Assembly (NCBI GenBank): GCA_012934845.2
Contig: WNNJ02000954.1
Coordinates: forward strand, 1 to 64,000
From: Pomphorhynchus laevis
Lineage: Eukaryota; Acanthocephala; Palaeacanthocephala; Echinorhynchida; Pomphorhynchidae
DNA length: 64,000 nt
Direction: 5' to 3'
A program made the translations under genes and the position numbers. Shown one piece after another: positions 46,906-59,800 of the stretch. Each line of letters opens with the position of its first letter. The stretch's first letter is position 1. The notes under the pieces were generated by a model. It made no database searches, was not told the origin of the DNA, and saw only the letters and a list, made by a program, of their open reading frames with translations.

Positions 46906-47492
46906 TCAAATCAGATACCTGATCTGATTTGTTCAATTGACATCCTATTATTGACATGTGGACTTTGTTTTCCTGGTAATATAACCTCTGTCATTCATTA
47001 AGTTAATAAATTTAAGTTTAATTCATCAAGTGTGATTAATTTCCTTTCATATATAGAATTATACATCAACAAAATATTATTAAAATATTAAATTTACAAT
47101 TTATAAATCAACTGTATGGATAATAAACAATATGCTTTGTATTAGAATATGATACACCAGATAATCAAATTTCATTAGATGAAATACGTCATTAGCGCGT
47201 ATTTGGCCCTGGTTATTGTTGGATCAAACAATAGGGGCCGAAACCTGATAACATAGCAGTTCCTCCTGATGATCTATAACCCTTATTATAATATATCGTA
47301 TGTTATTAGTCAACTCATAACAAATGACTTTTATTTTAAATTTTTTTAAATTGTTTATTTTATTTAAAATTTCAATTTTAAATTTAAACTTGATATAAAT
47401 ATAAATTGTATAAAATCTTATATAATTATTTATAATTTATTTTTTATTTATATATCGTATAAAATACGTAGACTCAGTTATCTGATCTGATT
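46906..47492 (+). mobile_element. Short internally deleted PLE derivative (copy E)
   Basis: About 590 bp. The left end has CAAATCAGATACCTGATCTGATTTG-type palindromic sequence (46907-46931), and the right end is GACTCAGTTATCTGATCTGAT. Only the structured 3' end (47130-47300) lies between. It behaves like a miniature non-autonomous derivative. Confidence 0.65.
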
Positions 47493-48013
47493 CAACATAA
47501 TTAAATTGAGGATAAACACATTCTAAATGATTTTTATTTCGTTATTGTTAGATCAATAAAATTGGGCTTTATTGTAATTTATAAATAAAATAAAAATTAT
47601 CAAATTAAATACAATAACTCTGTTAATTTTATGAATTCTGGTTTTTGTATGGATTGTTAATGTGAACACTATATAACCAATGCATTAATTAGAGAGAGTG
47701 GAAATTAATATTTGGAAGATGAGCTTAAACGCTGAATCCGGTGAATTTAAAAAATTGGTTGAGCTATAGGCAGCAAAAGGTGAACGATGCTACACTGAAT
47801 ATATCACAGTATTCTTTCTTGAAAAGCTACTTTAATGTGTATAACATTGGCAAACTCTACATACTCTACAATCTCTTATAACCAAGCTTCTGTAAATTTA
47901 ATTTTTCCGTTTGTATATTAATAAAGTATTAATATGCATATAAAATGCTAATGCAGTCATTTTTCATTGTTTATTATAAAATAATATGCACATATTTTTA
48001 AATTATTCTCAAG
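47493..48013. other. AT-rich stretch, nothing recognised
   Basis: No supported feature. Confidence 0.4.
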
Positions 48014-48085
48014 CGTGTGAGAGACCCTTAGTGGTACAGACGGAAGGCGGTGCACTGGTGTAGACTGGAAGGATCTGATCCATAT
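48014..48085 (+). mobile_element. 3' tail fragment of the R1/Jockey/I-like LINE
   Basis: GTGTGAGAGACCCTTAGTGG ... GACTGGAAGGATCTGATCC matches the minus-strand end of the copy at 24791 (GTGTGAGAGACCCTGAGTGG ... GATCTGATCC). Confidence 0.75.
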
Positions 48086-48404
48086 TGCCTGTTATTATAG
48101 AAGACAACTCAACCTCTATCATTGTTTTTTACCTTTCTCTACTTTGTACATTTCTACCTTGCATGTAACATTATTTAACGGTTTTATGTTTTTTATTAAG
48201 AAAATCTTTTTTGTTTTTAAATTAAGTAACATTTTTTATGGAACGTATTTATTTTCGTTTCAAAATATTAAGCTAAACGTAGTATTTCCAAACACATAAA
48301 TTAGTATCTTTTGCATGCGGCATCACAAAGGCGAAAATATTAATTAGAAAGTTTGTTCTGTCCTTGTGTTTGATTAAATTTTATCCGACCTTTTTGCATT
48401 GCTG

Positions 48405-49620
48405 ATCAAATCAGCTAACTGAGTCTACGTATTTAATATAATTATAAAATAAACAAAACATAATATTGCTAAATCAAAATTTAATAATTAAATAATAAAA
48501 TAAATAATTGTTTTTAGATTTTTTATAATTTAAATCAACTTAAAATAAAATATTGGAATTTAAAATGTCATTTTTATGAATTGACTAATAAATAACAGAC
48601 GTTGTATCAGAATAAGAATTAGAGGTCATAAGGAGGAACTGCTATTCTATCAGGTTTTGGTCCCTAACTCCTCTACCCAACATAGCAGCGGGGCCAAATA
48701 CGTGTCAAGGACGTATTTCCTCTGATAAAACTATCTAGTATCTTATTCTAATACCAACTATATTATTTATTATCCATCCATAAAAATTTGCTACTTAAGA
48801 GTTTAAATTTATTCTTTATATTATTGTGTTGATTTATATATTTTACTATTTTCTCTTGATGTTATTTTTATAGTAACCTAGTTTAAAATATGTATCTATT
48901 AAATTATTTAAATGATTTTGAAGAAAGCCAATATCATTACATATTTTTGCAATTCTTAAAATTTCATTATTTAATGTATTATATTTTATATTATATGGTA
49001 TGCATGAATGCTCATGCAAAAATATGTTTCTTGTAAATTTAAATATGTCATCTTTACGATATAAATTAGTAGTAGTTTTAATTGATGTTAATTTAATGTT
49101 CATATTTAGATATACACATTCTTTATCATCAATATTGGTTTTATTAAGAATAATGCTACATGGATAAATTTGTTCGCTTATTGAATAAAAATTATTAGAA
49201 TTAAATACACATATATCATCAATGTATCAAAACATATATTGCATATATTTATATTGTTTAGATTTAGTTTTTACATAGTTATGAACAAATTCATATTCTA
49301 CAATGCTTAAAAACAAGTCAGCTATAATTGGGCTAATATTACCACCCAAAAGATCTTTCAGCTTATTATCTCTTAAAACTTGTTTCAATATTTCTAATTG
49401 TTCATTTATATACATATCTTTTTTAATATTTTTAACTCTATTTTTTGATTCCTTTTATCACAATTACTTCTTGGTTTGCGTTTAACCGGATTATTATAAT
49501 ATAGTTGTTTATTATGTATTATACTACTTCTGCCAATTCCTTGTACCACGTCATTTAATCCTAATGCGTACATGGAATTAAACGTTTTTATCCAAAGATC
49601 TTCTTCTAATAGTTTTTAAT
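48405..49620 (-). mobile_element. Penelope-like element with GIY-YIG-like segment upstream of RT (copy F)
   Basis: Starts with the terminal repeat ATCAAATCAGCTAAC (48405). Then come the 3' UTR fold (48590-48770) and RT pieces on the minus strand: an 85-codon thumb (48846-49103) and the GGNISPIIADLF region (49227-49415). Further upstream in the coding sense (about 49430-49620) lies LWIKTFNSMYALGLND, a short basic linker with C and K/R clusters, and then RT. The WIKT-x-N-x-x-YxxGLND box resembles the end of GIY-YIG nuclease domains in PLEs. Its position before the RT is that of the permuted Naiad/Chlamys-type PLEs. The copy is broken by stops and frameshifts. Confidence 0.65.
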
Positions 49621-49762
49621 CACTAATACTTTTTTAATCACTAATACTTTTTCTATTAATTTTTAATCACAAAAATTTGTTGCTTTGAGGATCTTTTCTC
49701 ACACTATCATGCTTAAATTTATATGAACATTTTATTAAAAATTCCAAATTCTTAATGAACTA

Positions 49763-52700
49763 GTGTTTTCTATTTTTATAAAACGTGAACAGTACGTTTA
49801 CATGTGTGATATAACTATTTTTAATTTTGTAGATTTTGTAAATATGAGTACTTCAACTCGAATGGGTGGTTGGATTAAACTTCTCCAAAATATTCGCAGC
49901 CAATCAGGTGAATCAAATCAATTTATTAATAACAATGATCATCTATCAAATAGGGATCAAACGTCTATTTTACCTTTTATTCATCAACAACAATCTTGTA
50001 GTTGTAGTAACAGTCCTACCAACAGCACAGACAGTGGTGCTGTTAGCCACGATCCTAATTCTCCCAGCTTCCTTGATTCAAATTTTCAATGTGATGAGAA
50101 TATAGATAATTTGAGGTCAATTGCAATCGTAGAGCCGACAATTGGTGGGAATCATGAAGTTTTATGTGATTACCCATGGTTAACTGTCGACAATTCACTG
50201 TCGTCATTAGTTAATATCCAAAACACAGATAACATGCTCGTGCAAGTACCTCATGCATCATCGACTGATAATAAACTACCAAATGCTATGTCTATCGTTG
50301 ATATACCTTTTTCTGTCGACCAATCTGAATCCTCAGTGCCGTCACCCGTTGCGATAAATGTAGATGATATGATTTCTCCGAATAAGTCAATCTTAAGTGA
50401 ATCACATTGTAATCTGCAAGATATGTGTCCACAAACTACTGAATTTAGCCTTGATGGTCATTCTAAAAAAGACAATAATTTATCATATCAGAACATTGAT
50501 GTAAACGATGGTGTACATCAAGAAGCAAGCAGCATAATCACTTCTTTCAACCCTCCCGCAAGCTCTTTAAATAGCACACATCCCTTGCTTTTACCAAAGT
50601 CTATTACTACAGACTCCAATATTATGATCAATGATAAACCGATTGAAGATATTTCGATCATTGATGCACACCCAATTAACGACGAGGGTATAGATGAACT
50701 CTTGGCAACAGTTTTATTCGAAAAAACACATTCTGAATTCGCTAACATACTAAATGAAAACAACGCTATTGATCACAGTAAAACTCCTGATATTGTTGAT
50801 GACAGTCGTTTTGATTTACAGAACAAAGCCGTCGTATCTTTTGAAATAAACGAACATCAACAATATTGTGCATTGTGCGAAATGAATTCTTCGAATCGTT
50901 CATCAAATAAAATAGATAAATCTTACGATAAGAATGAGTATAACTCATTACATAGTAATGATGCTATTGTCAACAGGAAAACGTTTTGTACTGTTTGTAA
51001 TCTTCTTACTGCCATCCGAAAATACGACAAAATAGAAACCGGGGAATACACGAAATCTAGCGTTGCTATTAAAGACAATTCCGCCACTATTAATTCGATC
51101 GTAAGCAATAACGATGATGATAGTGAACTTAACAAACTTTCGAACCTTCTTAGCGACAGTCTACTCTTACTTGATAGAGGATCTTTAGATAAGGTTAATA
51201 AAGATAACAAAAGAAGATATTCTACTATTGCTTCATTAATCGATCCCCTCCCTTCCACTATTGGTTTTACAAAGCTGACTAAATCACTAGATGAATTATT
51301 CGTGAACGTATTAAAAACACTAAAAGAAGAATGCAGTGAAATTAAAACGCATTCTTTAAGTACTGAAATGAACGATAATCATGCTAATCATTTTAATAAA
51401 ATGAATAACGACAAAGGTTCATCTAGATCTTTCGTATACCCAACTAACGTTGATTCTAACAGACTTCGACGACTGGGCAAAAGCGCTTTTTCTGAATTAG
51501 ATCAGCATTCTACTTCCATAATGTATACTCATCAGTTTGCCGATAAGCCACTTTTTTCTTATCACAACCAAATATTTCCTCCTAGAAATGACAAATCCCC
51601 GTTTATGAAATTTGCATTCAAACAAGTTGCTAAAACAAATGTCAAGAAGGCTGAATTGCCTGTCAAACGATCCGAAAACAATTATAAGTTAACGAAAAAT
51701 TTATGCAGGTCATCGCCAACCCAATCATTCAAATTAGATTTAGTTAAAAATCGCCGATTAGTGGATGCTAACTGCAGAAAGTCCGATCATTTACCTAATG
51801 ATGCTACCATAATAAAAACTGAAGTTTTATGCGATTCGGATGACTTAAATAAAACTAATAACATTATTTCAAGCTTAAGAAGTCGAACCCGAATTAATTC
51901 TAAATGTCCGAGCTTCCATAATCAAACAATTCAACGTCCAACCAGGGGTAGAAAGAAAAAATCCGGCCGCGGTAGAAAGCCGCGGATAAAAGAGTATAAG
52001 GACGATGATAATGACGGATATGATTTCGGACGTACTGGTATAGTTGAACCTGACATAAAGTCATTTCGTGACGTGTTCTCAGGCAATCATGGAGATGTTT
52101 TCGATGACAGGCTTAAGCAGCCTCATATTGAGCATAATCAGAAAGCGAATAAAATTGTAAATTCGTCCAATTATCTCGATCCCGATGTTAATTCTTATTG
52201 CGCAGAATATCTTGATGATATAAATTCAGCACAATCACCGACAATATCATCTAAAGTGAATTCATTGATTGATGAAGATTCTGCAGGCTTGATTACTACA
52301 ACGAATGATTCATCTTCGTTAGTGACTTCGTCTCTATCGGATTCAAAGCACACGCAACATCATGGCTCTCGACCGCCTGAGCGTATTCAAATCCCCGTTT
52401 CCCGTAGAGGCAGACGAAAAATACGAAAAGACGACAGTGCTACTGATGGTATCACCACTTATACAGGTATTAGTAGTGTTCAAAATCAGTCGTTCAGTTC
52501 ACAAGACCAGTCTCTGAATTATACATCGTTTTTGAAGAGTAGCTCTACCACACTATGTAATAAGGCTGTTTTATCTACGGCTACTGAAGCTGTTGAAGAA
52601 AAAACAGACTTAGCTGCATTTATGGTCTACGCAGACGATGAATCATCAGTCTCAAAGATTGAAAAAGTTTTAACACGAATAAGCCCAGACGATCAGGGTA

Positions 52701-53079
52701 AGAAGAACACGCCGTCAGGCGTTAATACTTCGATAATGAATGCGAAAACACACGATCGCATAATATTACCGAGTAACACTTATGTTCATATTTCGTGTGC
52801 CAAAGCTAAAGCAATTTTATCATCGCAAATTAGAGACGGATCAAGTTTTCCTCGGAATTTGAATCATTCACCTTCAAAATCGCCTTCTACAAGTGAAGGT
52901 AATCCTTTTAATGAAGTCATTAATAGTATTACCTCTACTGCTGCTAACACTGCAGCTTCAACATCCAGCTTTAACACCTCAAATTTACTGAGTAAAAGCT
53001 TCGAAGCAACCGTCGTTGCTAATGAACAATCAAACCAGCAATCATTGTCGCAGGCAAATAAGTTCGATATCAAAGAAGA
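49763..53079 (+). CDS. ASH1: ASH1 large 5' coding exon
   Basis: A frame of about 1,100 codons, rich in Ser, Asn and Asp. The first ATG is at 49763. ATG 49844 follows a good acceptor-like TTTAATTTTGTAG (49820-49832) and gives MSTSTRMGGW, so the exon may start at 49833 with an upstream non-coding exon. Visible elements: two C-x2-C pairs (YCALC about 50866, FCTVC about 50985) that could bind zinc; AT-hooks RGRKKK then GRGRKPR (about 51945-51985) and SRRGRRKIRK (about 52400-52430), which suit DNA binding. Beyond 53079 the frame stops at 53107, but coding resumes in another frame, so a small intron (53080-53129 or -53150; donor GA|GTATAA) is inferred. Confidence 0.8.
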
Positions 53080-56000
53080 GTATAACATTTCTTTACTATG
53101 TATATAATTTCAAGACATTTTGTATTTAGTTTACGGTCATTCTATATTAGAATGTCGTCATTCAGTGTATTGAAGCTTATTAAATCTTTCGCAATTCGTG
53201 GATGTTCTTATAAACTACCAAATTATTCTGATTGTACTGCCACTGCCACGACTAACAACATACCTTCGATCAATTCAACTGCAAAAGCACAAACGTAAGT
53301 ACATTTTTTCACATTCCACTTTCATTCTTGTTTTTCAATAATGGTTTTTGTAGATTTTAAGTCGTATATTTGGTTTTCTGATTTGGAATATGAACTTTGA
53401 TTTGTTTTTGATGTTTTAAGTGGGCTTTAAAAGCAAAAGAACAATATCATTAATAACTTGTACATACACTATTATAATTTTAGATTCGTCTTTCCTAATT
53501 TCCCGGCAGAATGCTTAACTCCATGCTCTGCTAGCGGATTTCAAATCCCATATTTTATTGTCAACGAATTTTTGCATGATGTATACAAGAGCATAAAGCA
53601 TAGCACACTGTTTTACCATCGTATATCAAAAAGTAAGTTAATTTTGTTGTTTTTTCTATTTTGTCTGTGCTCATTGTAGTTATTTATTTACAGATGTTTA
53701 TGTTGATGTGGACCCACCCCGATCACAATCCATAAAATGTGAATGCAGTCCGTTTGATAATTTGAGTTGTGGAGCTAGCTGTTTAAACAGGTTTGTTTTA
53801 TCTATCCGTAGTTGTACTACATCTTTCACCGATAACTACTTTTCTGATATTATCTTCCATATTCTTTCAGTAATGTACCACTTATATGGATGGTGATGTG
53901 CTTATACTAATAAAATATTTAAAACTGCAAAGCAAAATTCATTAATTTAACATTTCAAGTATCCAATTGCAATTTGAAACGCTACATACATTTGTAACTC
54001 CTTTTTTAATCTAAGTGAATACTAACCAATTTATCAAGATATTCTCGTATAGTCAAAATACGTTGTTTATCTTATTTCATTAGTTGAGGCAAAGATGTAA
54101 ATGTGATTGACGTTTTAAATTACCATTTTAATTGTTCTTGAAATGGGGAGCTAAGAACATCAAATAAAAATATTTTGTTTTTCGATTCCGTAGTTGTTAA
54201 CAATTTTATAAAAGAAGAATTATAAAGGATTTTGTACTTTTTGTATTATTTTTTCAAATCACATGCAGTATAATTTATAGCTACCGATTAATTTAGTTTT
54301 TTTCTGATTGTATTAAATGTTTTGTATTCAGTTTACATATTATTTATTTTATAAAGTATATATTTTTACATTATTCATTAATATCTTTATGTATTTTTGT
54401 ATTTAATTTGATAAAATTTAGACTGATGCTTACAGAATGCTCAAGAAGCTGTCCATGCGAAAACAAATGTTCAAATCGAGCAATACAGCAAAACGAGTTT
54501 TTTCCTCATTTGGCTGTATTTGATACCTGCACTCCTCGCGGATTTGGAGTTCGCTCTCTAAAAGCCATTCCGGCTGATGTTATGGTTGCGGAATATCTTG
54601 GAGAGGTATGCTGTTAGAGAATTCACTTTTTATAAATCTACTCAGTGCATTTTTCTTACATTTTACACGAATTTGTATATTTTGCTGCTTTTTGAATTGT
54701 GTTCTTCCGACTACGAGATGTAGTTATTTGTTATTTTCGTATTATCAAACTTATTTATTTTGTAATATTTAAGAGTGTAGTGCCATAATCTTTACATGTA
54801 TTTTATAACATATATACAACTTCAACAATTTATTTAAAATTATAATTTTGAATATTTGCAAACATCTACTACTATCATCGTCAGGAAAATAGTGCTAAAA
54901 ACTATATTTTTAACTTTTATTAAATAAAGGTTTTAGCTGAAAACTAAATTTAATAATAATTGAAAAGCAACTATTAATATTAATATTTGTATTAATATTA
55001 ATATTTAATATTAATTTTCACCATTATTATTTTCCAAACGATGTTAGTAGATGCTGACGAAGATACAAAATTATAATTTTAAATGAACTGTTGCTGTTCA
55101 TGTTTCAATAACATTACAATTGAACGATTACAAACTTATTAATAGTGTCAGGATGTGATTAAAATGTTGTGTCCTTTAAAATGTTGTTTGATAAACTGAA
55201 CATATATCGTTAGCACATGATTTTATTTTTCAATTTAAAATATTCCCCTCTGATTTTTGAAATAGCTAATATATTTGCTTTGATATTTAAGAATTGGTAT
55301 TTGCATAAACTTCGATGTAGTTTTAATAATTTTCTTTTGAATAAATGTTTGTTTTCAAACCGTACACATGCTTGCAGTATTGAATGTGAACTTTTAATTG
55401 CGGTATAGTAGAGGATACAACTATTATTAATGATGGTATACAAAATTTTATGTTTAGTTTTCATTACTGTGCCATCATTATTTTATTTTAAGTTTGTTAT
55501 TTATTTTTCTCAGCTATTGTTTTACAAAATGTTTCACTGCTTGGCATAATTCACATTCGTAGTGTCGTGACATTCTCTCCTATAGCATGATACATGCTAT
55601 AGTTAAGACCATATATTCACAGCATTATAATTATTCTTGTACTATTGTAACAAAAGTCTAATCCCTATAAAATTGTTGACATGCAAAATCAATACCAATA
55701 ATAAATAATATTTCGTGCTTGTAATATTTTTATCATTATCTTTTCAACTTCAGGTTGTTAATGAACAAGAGTTTCGACAACGAATGAACGAAATATATGC
55801 TAATGAACGCCATCATTTCACTATGACTCTTGGTGACTCATTAGTTATTGACAGTTACAGATTCGGGGGAATTGCAAGATTTATCAATCACTCATGCCAG
55901 CCGAATTGTGAAGTACGTCAATGGTAAGTGCTAACTGAATGGATTGTTTTCAAGACTTATTTATTTTCTATTTATCGTTAATTATTATCTTCATAAATGC

Positions 56001-56835
56001 TTACATCATTTTTATATTTAGTACATCATTTATTACATTCGATAACATTTGCATTCATTAGCATTATATTATTTTAATCAACGGAATAATATATTATTTA
56101 AAAACAAAATGCCTTTCAAGCAAATTATTTACAAAATGTTTTAGAATACAAAACATTGGTTGATAGGAATCACCGAACATTTACTGTAAATTTAAAATTA
56201 ACATTATTTATTGCCTTTAAATTTTCAAGCACCTATCACCGATACAAATTTAGATAAAATTATCTAAATGCCTTTAATTAAGTACATGTGAAATAAAATG
56301 CTTTTACAAAATGTGAGGGCACACTTTTATTTTAAGTTTTATTTTCACACGATTAGAGAATTAACAAGTACTTTGAAGTATTTTTACTGTTCAGATACTC
56401 ATTTACTTTATTTGACCCCTTATTTTTCGATTTATAGCCCCTATACCGCCTAGAGATAGAATAGTTGCTTTTATTGAATATAAGTACACGTTCAAAATAT
56501 CATTTTTGACTTTTCGACAAACCATTGAAGATAAAAAGTAAATTTACAAAAATTCCAAACATGTAGATGTACCGAATATCTTATATTTAGTTATGACCGA
56601 GTAACAGAGATGAGATTAACATCATTACAGTGAAATAAAAATAAACACAATGTTATAATTATTTATAGAATGAAACCAAATAAATGGCAATTTATTCGAT
56701 AAGAAAGATTTAGTTAAAATTTTAACAGCTTAAACACACAATATTTGTATACGTATATTTCTCGCAATTCATCCGTCCCTTTTTATGTCAAATTCAATGA
56801 AAATACTAAATGCTGGCTGAATACTTTCCTTTTTT

Positions 56836-56896
<61 letters not shown>

Positions 56897-59800
56897 TTAA
56901 ACAAATCAAGAATCGAGTAACAGCAGCGATTTTTCTTTTATAGCACAATACAAGGGCTAAGCTTTCGGCGTAAAAGCCTTCTTCAGAGTTGTAAGAACTT
57001 TAATAATCAATACGTTTTCTAACGTATATATATAAATCGGTGTGGCTCAGGATTGATTTTATCAATTTTAATTTTGATTTTTTACCGATTAGAAAATGCC
57101 GTAACTATATATATACATATATATATGTATATATATAATTTTGTTCAAGCTCTTATATTTTTTTGTTTTGATATAATTTTGTTCTTTTAATTTTTTGTTC
57201 AATTATATATATTGTTATCGCGAAAAATCTTATATATTTATTTATATATAACTTGTTAAACTTGTAAACTTTACGACTCCTCACAGAAATCACTAAAATA
57301 TGTCTTTACGTGAGCTTACGTTTACCGAATCTCTAACGTCTGCTTACCATAATACTGTATTCTACAGCAACTATGGTCGATATGATTCGACCATGGTTGC
57401 ACCATAAAAAGGAACTAAACCTTTTTATTGAATAAATTGTTGTTTCTTTGATTCCATTCTTTAAATAATAACATTTAAAAGAAACAAAATGGATATTTTC
57501 AAAAGGCAATGTTTCAAATTTTACGATTTATTATAACTGCAAATGTCTTAACTAATTAGGATTGTCGACGGTCTTCGACGAATGTGTCTATTTACTGTAC
57601 GTGCAATTGATGAAAACGAAGAATTAACATACAATTACAATTTTAGAGCATTTTCTCGAACTGCACTGGTAAGCTTCTTTAAAGATTTTAGATGATTATT
57701 CAATCGATATTGTACTATTTCTTATTGGTTTGCTAAAATCTTTATTTGTTTAGTTATTTATAAATGAATTGCAGGTCATCGATTTCTTAATTTGCAATAT
57801 AAAATATGTTTTATTTTTAAATATTATTTGTATTAATCTACAGAATGTAATTTCCATTATATTTTAAATTTTATTCTGACTTGTTAAATTAGCAAAACTG
57901 CTTTTGTGGTTGTAAAAACTGCACCGGAAAAATTGGTATTCCAATGGAGTCTTCAGATACATCTAAACATGAATTTCGTATCCGACCACGTTCATATGTC
58001 AGAAAATCGGTATTTGTTTTATTTCTTGTTTTTGTTATAAAAACATTGTAAAAATTGAATTTACCATGACATTAAAATATGCTGACATAAAGTATACTTA
58101 ATGTAATAAATTTGTTAAATAAAGAATAAAAAAATGAAAATAAAATAGTTAGAATTCATTTGTGTAAAGGTTTAAATATTTTTTTTATTAAGAAATTGAA
58201 ATATGAATCTGAGATTTATCAAGGCGCTGCCTCAAATTTAAGCAATTGCCTCAAATTTAACACAGGAGAATTCTGATTACATGTAATTATAATCAATTAA
58301 AAATTACCATATTTTGAAATTAATAACCACATTTGCTTATTATTAGCACAAGTATTAAATACCATTAACATTCGGGTTTTTTTTTATTCGGGACAGGATA
58401 ACACGAATGTTGTTCTTATTTTATTTAAGCAACCAAGATGTTAGTCAACATAATACCTACTACATTATTATTTATAATAATCTGAGACGAGCTTATTAAA
58501 GCATTTCATTGCAGTCTCTTGTCATGTAGCAAATATCATTAGTAATATTAAATGAAAATAGTCAGCGTTTGAATAGTCGAAAATAGTCAGCTTTAAAAGG
58601 AAATAGTCAGCTTTCGAAAATAGGCGAGCTTATTGAAGCAGTTCATTGCAGTCTCTTGTCATGTAGCAAATATCATTAGTAATATTAAATGAAAATAGTA
58701 AGCTTTCTTGTCGTTATACTTAATTGACCAATTTTCGATCTCCACATATTACTGTAGCATAATATTGTTGTATCAAATGCTTTTATAAATGGTCAATCAA
58801 AGACTTAGAAAGAAATATTTTAATACGATTTCAGGAACTGTTAAGTGATAGAATATGAGCTCCTAAGAACAGTATTTATGCATAAGTTTTTCAAAGATGT
58901 ACAATTAAGAGCACGGATTAATCAAAAACATCATAAATAAGCTGAGATTACAGGTTATAGTATTTGCTGCTGTAGAAAGATTACGACACAGGATGTGTAT
59001 CTCATTTAATGTATCACGACAGACATGGATGTAAGATTTAACGGTATCTTAGTTAGAATGGGTTTTTACTTTGATTGTTCGAGAATCGCAGTGGCTTCCA
59101 TAATTTCTGAATAGACTTTATTTAGTTTTTTTACCACCGTTGGACTTTTTTTGCAAGACTAAAGTTTCTGGCTCGGGCAAATGTTGTCGAATGTCGACAT
59201 AGAGAGATGTTATAGAAGCTAATGATACAGCGGAGTCGAGATAATTTTAGCTGAAAGGCTAATTTTTTTACAAACCACAATTTGCAATCGTCAATTGCTG
59301 GAAATTTCGAATGATGTGAATAACATTTGAGAGGATGGGTTCTGGTATGACTTAATGAATCGAAGAGCACCCTGTAAGGATAAGTTGGATAGTTTGTTGA
59401 AAAAGAGTGTGGTGGTTAATATTTTATAGATTTTATGGTCTAGATGGAGACTGAAACCAAACGGAAGGTCAAGTGCATACTAAGATACCTATGCGAGCTG
59501 GTAATATTTTCTATGTTCGACCTTTAAGATAATCTCAAGCGAGGCGTCCATCACGGCGGTATTTAGTGATCTTTGTTTTAAGTTATTTACTATTAGATAG
59601 TTTTGCAATCAAAACCATTTGTGTAGCTTATTTAGCATAACTTAAATTATTGAAGTTGTGAAGAAAATAATGAATTTAAAGTGAGATCATGACGTTGGGA
59701 GATATAATGTACTTATGTATTATTGAATAATAAAAAATCAGTTTTGATTTCTTTAAAAATGTATAAAAGATTTTATTTATACTTATTTAATCAATTATAT

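Noticed and set aside
50518-51258. Minus-strand frames of 60-111 codons
   Set aside because: Antisense shadows of the large ASH1 exon.
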